A stretch of 64,000 nt of DNA, taken from the NCBI GenBank assembly GCA_033065855.1, contig JAVXUO010001513.1, positions 1-64,000 on the forward strand, in the 5' to 3' direction. Shown here one piece after another: positions 56,891 through 64,000 of the stretch. The stretch is from Escallonia rubra (Eukaryota > Streptophyta > Magnoliopsida > Escalloniales > Escalloniaceae). A model generated the notes under the pieces. The model was not told where the DNA came from, made no database searches, and worked only from the letters and a program-made list of their open reading frames with translations. Every line of letters begins with the position of its first letter. The first letter of the stretch is position 1. The position numbers and the translations under genes were made by a program.

Positions 56891-58275
56891 ACCCAATTGA
56901 CCTGCTTAAATTCTCTTACCTCGTTTTTAGAGAAAAGTGCAAGAAAAGCAACCAAAAACCTCCCAAAATCTAGAATTAAGGCTTGTTTTTGAAAAGGAAC
57001 CTCAAACAGTTGATTTGGAAAGTTCCTATGAGCTTCAAACAGTGTTTTGAACGTGTTTTGAGGAGTATTTTAAAGGTGTTTCAAATCTGAAAATTGGGTC
57101 TTTCATCTCTTCTTTAAGGTAAGATAGTTAAAGCTTTTTAATGGGCTTTTAAGACATGAATATGGATATATGCTATGTTAGCGTAACTCTTTTAGTATGA
57201 ATCATTTGTCAAACATTTAAATACTTGTTAGAGACTTGTTAGTAAGTGAATCTATTCATGTTTAACATATTGGAGGTTATGGAAGACGTGAAATAGGTTA
57301 TGGTATGTGTGAATTGTGGAATTAACTCTAACTAGAAATGTTTAGAATATGGTTTTGGACATGTTTGTTATGTCCTATAATTGAACTAATTTGCTGAATA
57401 TAAATGATTATGTTACATGTCCAAGATGTTATGAAGATGACGTTACGTGATGAAAGTGACTAAATATTTGATAGCTATGTATGAAATGATATATTTTCTT
57501 GCACATGAGCATGTTACATCCTTTCATTGAATTGGAAGATTGATATACTGTTGATGATTATTATGTTACCCCGTTCAAATGATTGGGGGTTGATTTGTTT
57601 GTGTTTGAGTAGCGGTGCACCGTATGAGCCGAACAATTGTATCTCCGACTGCTACCCGAGGCAGTATCGGTGTCCATTTGTTTTCGGTTACTTTGCCTTT
57701 GGCCGAGGCAAAGGTTGTGATCTTATATCCCGGGTGTGGTGACATAAGGGTGGTCTATTGATGGGACTGAATTCGGGAATGGTAAACTCTTGTAATGCTC
57801 AACTAAGTGTGAACATTTGATATGTGTTATGTGCACATGTAGAACTGCTTAATGTGATTGAATTACAATAGCATGCATTATCAGTATTCTTGAGTTGAAA
57901 GTTACATTAAATGTCTTTGATTATCTTATTGAGCCAGTGGGCTGACGGGTTTTTACCCATAATAACATTTTAGATCAAGGAGCCGGTCCCTCGAAAGGCA
58001 AGGAGAAGGTGTGAGGCACGGTGAGAAGACGGGCAAGGGGTCACTTGTACATTTGTGAATTAAGTTGTACTTACGTAGTACAGTATGTCAACTTTGAGAT
58101 CTGGCAGAGAGCTTACTAGGTGTGTTTTGTAACAGTAAACTCTTTAATTTTGTATAATATGGTTTGATTACCAAGTGAGTTAGAATGAGTTGTATTATCA
58201 GTTTGATGTGATTAGCTGATGTGTCGTAATGCTCCAGCCGGGTTGAGTTAACCTTAAGTTGGGGCGTTACAGTTG

Positions 58276-58287
58276 TGGTATCAGAGC
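58276..58287 (+). other. Primer-binding site, initiator Met tRNA
   Basis: TGGTATCAGAGC, four bases after the LTR end. Confidence 0.93.
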
Positions 58288-58439
58288 GTAGTTAAAGGCT
58301 GGGATAAGATCCTAAGGCCTTGTGTGGTTAGAGATTATTGAATATTGCATATTATATGGGGGTACTTATGCGGAGTTTTGTGTGTAGGCTTACAACGGAG
58401 CGAGAGCGCGGAGCGCGAAATCAAGGAAACAATAGAGAA

Positions 58440-61400
58440 ATGGCTGATGAAGGAACTCAAAGAAAGAATAATCATGAGTTTAATGCTGAAGGTCAGGATG
58501 GGCACAACCCACAGGTAAATGTAGAAGAGCACTCCACTGGAAATAATAATCATGTGACTAATAGTGGATTACTGGAGGCTTGTCAGATACTCCAGCAGGT
58601 TGTAGATGAAATGAGACAAATGGGTGGAAATCCCCTTGTAGATACAAATGTGCAAGAAGTAGTGAATGAAGGCAATGTTAGAGGTGCTCAACAAGTTGAG
58701 CAACCCCAGGAGATGTTGAATACTGCTAAGATGTTGGGAGATGGGGGTCTTACCCTCGATAGGTTTGTTAAACTGATAAAGAATCCATTCTTGTGGAAAC
58801 CTGATCCAACCTTAGCCGAGGAATGGTTGGCTAGAGCGGAGAAAATTCTTGATACTGCTAGGATTCCGAATTCTCAGAGATTGGTGTATACTAGCTTTAT
58901 GCTAGAGGCTAGTGCAGAAAGATGGTGAAAATAATTATCTATGAAGTGGGAGAGGTACGGTAGCACATCGATTTGGGAAAACTTTAAAAGGGAGTTCACT
59001 AATAAGTATGTTCCAGCGGTGACCCAAGAGAGGAGAGAAGTAAATTTTATAAAGTTTGAACAGCGAAATATGTCGGTATCAGTTTACGAATCACAGTTTA
59101 CTGATTTAGCCAGATTTTGTCCGCATCTCGTAGATACCGAAGAAAGAAAAGTAAGAAAGTTTGTTAAAGGTCTGAATAAGGATCTTCGGGATAAGTTGAT
59201 CCCTTTGCAGTTACAAACTTATATGGCAGTTGTTGATAGAGCATTGGCTATTGAGAATGATTTGGAAGAGCAAAAGAATGTTGACACAGAACCATTTAGA
59301 GCACCGTCATACGGTGGACGAGCAAACCGTAATAGTGGGAATGTGAACCCTGGTGGAAGGGGCCGAGGGAATACTTGGCAGGGAAATTTTCAAAGGGCTT
59401 TACAAGGAAGAAATCATAATTTCTATGGAAATGGTCAGGGAAGAGGTCGAGGTAATCAAATGAGTGGTTATACTGGTAGTCAAGCTAGCTTTGCAGCATC
59501 ATCCCCAGGTGACAATCATAAAAGGAGAAATCAGACTGAGATATCAAGCACGCAACCATCAAAGCAGGTAAGAATTAGAGAGCGATGTACGTATTGTAAT
59601 TGGACTGGACATACAGAGAATGAATGTCGCAGAAAGATGGGTTTATGTATCAGGTGTGCTCAGCCTGGACATATTGGGAAAAATTGCCCTTATTCTGGAA
59701 ATCAAATTATGCCTCGAGATAACCAAGGTAGAGGGAATCTGCAAGGGAATGCTGAGAGGCCAAGAGTGCAAGGACGAGCATATGCATTGGAATCTCATGA
59801 GGTTCGAGATACTAGCGGAGTTATTGAAGGTACACTCACCATTTTCCAATGTGTTGCTAGAGTACTATTTGATCCTGGTTCTACCCATTCATTCATTTCA
59901 TCATATATGGTGCCCATGTTACCCCAAGAACCTGAGTTGCTACCATATGTGTTGGATGTTAGCACTCCTCTAGGAGAAAGTACTCTAGTTAGTCTGATAT
60001 ATAAATCTTGTGCAATGATTATGGGTGAGCATACGGTATATGCTGACTTGATTGTTTTGCCTATAAGAGGATTTGATGTATTGTTGGGGATGGATTGGTT
60101 GTCATCTAATCGGGTATCACTAGATTGTTTTCATAAGGTCGTGACATTTACTAAATTTGATGGAGAATTATGTAAGTTCCAAGGTAGAAAGGATGGGGAT
60201 ATGAATATTATTTCAGCTATTCGAGCAGAGAAATTACTCTCTAGAGGTTGTATGAGATATTTAGCTTATATGGTGGATAAGCAGAAAGAAAATGTTAAAA
60301 TAGAAGATATACATGTAGTAAATGAATTTGTGGATGTATTTCCTGAGGATGTCACAACATTACCGGTTGAGCGTGAAATGGAATTTGTGATAGAATTGTT
60401 GCCGGGAACAGCCCCAATTTCAAAAGCGCCGTATAGGATGGCTCCAGCTGAATTGAGGGAGTTGAAGTCACAGTTACAAGAATTACTGGATAAGGGGTTT
60501 ATTCGACCTAGTGTATCACCATGGGGAGCCCCAGTTTTATTTGTTAAAAAGAAAGATGGTACAATGAGGTTATGCATGGATTATCGGCAGTTGAATAGAG
60601 TAACAATAAAAAATATGTATCCACTAACGAACATAAATGATTTGTTTGATCAGTTACAAGGGGCAGTGGTATTTTCTAAGTTGGACTTGAGATCTGGATA
60701 CCATCAATTGAGGATAAGAGAGGAAGATATTCCAAAGACGGCATTCCGTACAAGATATGGACATTACGAATTTGTTGTCATGCCGTTTGGATTGACGAAT
60801 GCTCCTGCAGCCTTCATGGACTTAATGCATCGAATTTTTAAGGAGTTTTTAGATCAATTTGTAGTAGTTTTTATCGATGATATTTTGGTCTATTCAAAAA
60901 GTACAGAAGAGCATGAGCGTCATTTGAGGATTGTACTCCAAGTGCTACGGGATAAGAAATTGTATGCTAAGTTTAACAAATGCGAATTTTGGTTAAAGCA
61001 AGTGGCCTTCTTAGGTCATATAGTGTCTGAAGCAGGGGTGACTGTTGACCCGTCTAAAATAGAAGCTGTTTTGAATTGGCAAGTGCCAAAGAATGTAGCA
61101 GAAGTTAGAAGTTTCTTGGGATTGGCGGGATATTATCGTCGATTTGTACAAGATTTTTCAAGGATAGCTGCACCATTGTCCACATTGACTCGGAAGGAAG
61201 TGGCATATCAGTGGACCGATATGTGTGAGGCGAGTTTTCAGGAGTTAAAAACGAGATTAACTACAGCTCCAATTTTGACTTTGCCTAGTGGAACTAAGAA
61301 TTTTGTGGTGTACAGCGATGCTTCAAAGGAAGGATTAGGCTGTGTTTTGATGCAAGATGGCAAAGTTGTGGCTTATGCTTCAAGAAAGCTGAAACCATAT

Positions 61401-63206
61401 GAACAAAATTATCCAACACATGATCTTGAGTTAGCAGCGATTATGTTTGCATTGCATAAGTGGAGGCATTATCTGTATGGTGCTGAGTTTGAGATTTTTA
61501 CTGATCATAAGAGTTTGAAATACCTATTTTCTCAGCAAGATTTGAATATGAGACAGAGAAGGTGGATGGAAGTACTCAATGATTATCACTGTACGATTCA
61601 GTATCACCCAGGTAAAGCCAATGTTGTTGCAGATGCACTAAGTAGGAAAGTACAAGTTGCTAGCTTAATGGTGAAAGAGTGGAAGTTGATTGAGCAAGCT
61701 TGTTCATGGGAGTTATCTGTTACTGAGTCAGGAATTATTCTTGCAAATTTACAAGTGAAACCAGTGTTATTACAGAGAATCCAGGAGGAACAAGAAAGGA
61801 ATTTGGAGTTGCAGATAGAAGTGAAGGATAAAGATGGAACCTTTAAACCCGAGTTTTCTATGGATATTGATGGTGTCTTACGGTATAAAGACAGGATAGT
61901 TGTGCCTAACAATGAAGAGTTGAAAGGAGAAATACTGAAAGAGGCCCATAAGTCAAAGTATACAGTGCACCCAGGTGGAACAAAGATGTATCGAGATTTG
62001 AAATGTAATTATTGGTGGAATAACATGAAACGAGAAATAGCTGACTTTGTTTCAAGATGTATTGTATGTCAACAAGTGAAAGCCGAACACCAAAGACCGG
62101 CGGGTCGATTGGAACCATTACCGGTACCCGAATGGAAGTGGGACCATATAACAATGGATTTTGTTACAGGATTACCAAGGACCCGTGATGGGCATGATTC
62201 AGTATGGGTGATTGTGGATAGATTGACAAAATCTGCTCATTTCCTACCTGTACTTAAGACGTACTCATTGGATAAATTAGCCCGAGTGTATGTACAAGAA
62301 ATAGTTCGATTGCATGGGATACCAGTAAGTATTGTAAGTGATAGAGATCCAAGATTTACATCTCATTTCTGGAAGAGTTTGCAAGGTGCATTGGGTACAA
62401 ATTTGAGATTTAGCACATCATTTCATCCTCAGACTGATGGACAATCTGAGAGAACTATTCAAACATTGGAGGATATGCTTCGTGCATGTGTGATAGATTT
62501 CAAAGGAAGTTGGGATCAACATCTGGCATTGATTGAATTTGCTTATAATAATAGTTATCATGCTAGTATCGGTATGGCACCATATGAAGTCCTATATGGA
62601 CGAAAGTGTCGCTCCCCAATTTGTTGGAGTGAAGTTGGAGAAAGGAGTTTAATTGGGCCACAGATAGTTCAAGAGACCACTGAAAAGATTCAGCAAATTC
62701 GGCAAAAGATTTTGACTGCTCAAAGCCGACAGAAAAGTTATGCTGATAACAGACGAAGAGAATTAGAATTTTCAGTGGGAGATTTTGTATTTCTTAAGGT
62801 GTCGCCATTCAAAGGTATAAAGCGATTTGGAAAGAAAGGCAAGTTGTCACCAAGATATATTGGCCCTTATGAAATATTGGATCGTGTTGGAAATTTGGCA
62901 TACAGAGTTGCCTTACCTGTATCTTTGGAAGGAGTACATGATGTGTTCCATGTTTCTATGTTACGAAAGTATAACCCTGACCCATCTCATGTGATAAGCC
63001 CTGAGCCGATATCAGTCCAAACAGATTTGTCATATGAAGAGTTGCCGGTGCAGATTTTAGCTTTTGATGTGAAAGTTTTGAGGAATAAAAGCATTTCGTT
63101 GGTTAAAGTTTTGTGGCAAAATCATGAAGTGGAGGAAGCCACGTGGGAAAAAGAGGAGGATATGCGGAGAGATTATCCGTATCTATTTGGTAAGTTTAAG
63201 TTATGA
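58440..63206 (+). pseudogene. Gypsy gag-pol, open except for two close stops in gag
   Basis: One frame runs from the ATG at 58440 to 63206. It is broken only by TGA at 58926 and TAA at 58932, in the gag core after ASAERW; downstream the same frame resumes ([16 protein letters not shown]). Domains, counted from the ATG at 58941: gag to about 130; CCHC knuckles near 215-250 ([28 protein letters not shown]); protease FDPGSTHSF near 311; reverse transcriptase with [11 protein letters not shown] and FIDD near 647; RNase H; integrase zinc region near 1000-1042; integrase core D1073, D1134 and E1170 (35 residues between the last two); chromodomain-like end ([16 protein letters not shown]). All pol motifs look intact. 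The stops would prevent normal Gag-Pol unless read through. The low LTR divergence suggests it was copied with help from intact relatives or mutated very recently. Confidence 0.88.
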
Positions 63207-63227
63207 ATTTGGGGACCAAATTCTTTT

Positions 63228-63240
63228 AAGGAGTGAAGGG
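63228..63240 (+). other. Polypurine tract
   Basis: AAGGAGTGAAGGG directly before the 3' LTR, the plus-strand primer site. Confidence 0.88.
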
Positions 63241-64000
63241 TGTGAGAACCCAACATTTTATATGGTTTGATTACATATTTAAGTATGATTAGATAAACCA
63301 CTTTTGTGAAAATGGTTATGATGAACTATGCATGATAACATATTTGAATGTATGTTTAAATGTTAGACACCTTGAATTGAGTAAATTTTCTAAAAAGGTG
63401 CACGAAGTGCTAGAAATGGAAAAGAGTATTTAATGTTTAGAAACTTTAAATGATCACTTGGAATGACCAAAGATATTTTGAGAAGAGTTGGAAACGAAAA
63501 ATGGTGAAACCTTTAGCTGGGAGTAAACGGTTGTTGACCGGACTGCCTGTGAATTGTTTTGCTTTTGGCAAAGAATTATGCCACCTCGTGCTTGTGACGT
63601 GTCAACATAGTATTGTGACACGTCGTGCTTCGAGCCTTGTCGTACTTTGGTTAGCATTGTCGTGCTTACTAGGTGGCACAACCGTGTCTTGCCACCTCAT
63701 GCTTCCAGCCTTGTCATGCTTGCTAGGTGGCACAACTGTGTCTTGCCACCATGTGCCTTGAGCCTTGTCGTGCTTGCTAGGTGGCACAATCGTGTCTTGC
63801 CACCTCGTGCTTAAAGCCTCGTCGTGCTTGACTTTTCCACCTCTTCACCTTCACTTGACACCTCCTACTTGCTTCTAACTTGATATAAAAGACCCAATTG
63901 ACCTGCTTAAATTCTCTTACCTCGTTTTTAGAGAAAAGTGCAAGAAAAGCAACCAAAAACCTCCCAAAATCTAGAATTAAGGCTTGTTTTTGAAAAGGAA
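63241..64000 (+). repeat. 3' LTR of Gypsy element, truncated by window edge
   Basis: Starts TGTGAGAACC and copies the first 760 bp of the 5' LTR at a constant offset of 7001 bp. Confidence 0.95.

Larger units (their letters stand above)
56240..58271 (+). repeat. 5' LTR of Gypsy element
   Basis: TGTGAGAACC...GGGCGTTACA, 2032 bp. TATAAAAG at 56883-56890 is the likely promoter. The first 760 bp match the 3' LTR at all positions but one (G at 56422 versus A at 63423, by eye). Confidence 0.93.
56240..64000 (+). mobile_element. Young Gypsy chromovirus retrotransposon, 3' end off window
   Basis: Consists of a 5' LTR (56240-58271), primer-binding site, gag-pol (58440-63206), polypurine tract and the first 760 bp of the 3' LTR. 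It is inserted within the LINE ORF2. The left flank pentamer is TTTAC, and its partner should follow the 3' LTR outside the window. A chromodomain-like C-terminus after the integrase puts it among chromoviruses, probably Tekay/Del-like (lineage inferred). Confidence 0.93.

Overview
This is a stretch of a flowering-plant nuclear genome, most likely a eudicot. The evidence is spliced genes with AT-rich introns, plant-specific domains (plant mobile domain, FAR1-type transposase, TT12-like MATE transporter) and dense typical plant transposons (MULE, CACTA, Helitron, Copia, Gypsy, L1-type LINE). No bacterial, organellar, rRNA or tRNA gene was recognised. The species cannot be named from the sequence alone.

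Layout. 1-7433: a Mutator-like (MULE) domain with a spliced PMD-Ulp1 protease gene (+ strand, 5' end outside the window) convergent on an intact 766-codon FAR1-type MULE transposase (- strand). Upstream of the transposase lie eight ~312-bp tandem repeats in dimeric order. 7434-15304: no gene recognised. It holds a G-rich tract, a family of palindromic repeats, a (TA)n run, a pyrimidine-rich tract, then a GC- and CpG-rich mosaic of unrelated minisatellites (10.1-13.1 kb), then plain AT-rich DNA. 15308-21880: a non-autonomous CACTA element (3-bp TSD CTA) containing two younger insertions: a ~1.29-kb terminal-inverted-repeat element (18545-19833) and a second CACTA (20049-21070, TSD CCT). Both insertions cut the same degenerate CCCTAATTAG-type repeat array.

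22200-25766 and 36562-39847: two complete tandem paralogues of a TT12/DTX41-like MATE transporter. Each has eight exons, and exons 1-7 have identical lengths. They encode 502 and 500 aa and are the only clear host genes. The ~10.8 kb between them is mostly retrotransposon: a Gypsy 5' LTR plus decayed gag (25950-28389) abutted by a decayed Copia that stops inside reverse transcriptase (28390-33602). 41837-47390: a 5.55-kb non-autonomous Helitron with good ends (5' TC, 3' hairpin plus CTAG, between A and T), full of reiterated modules. 51838-56239: a decayed L1-type LINE, interrupted at 56240 by a very young Gypsy chromovirus that runs off the right edge. Its LTRs differ at one site over the 760 bp that can be compared, and its gag-pol is open except for two close in-frame stops.

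Reading together: a tandem flavonoid-type transporter pair spread apart by transposons, with a CACTA element ending about 320 bp upstream of the first copy's start codon, so TEs define both the spacing and one promoter edge. The most informative features are the nested insertions with readable TSDs, the dimeric 312-bp repeat beside an intact MULE transposase, the GC-AG intron found in only one MATE copy, and the Helitron's repeated exon-and-donor-like modules. All exon boundaries, TSDs and repeat periods were read by eye.
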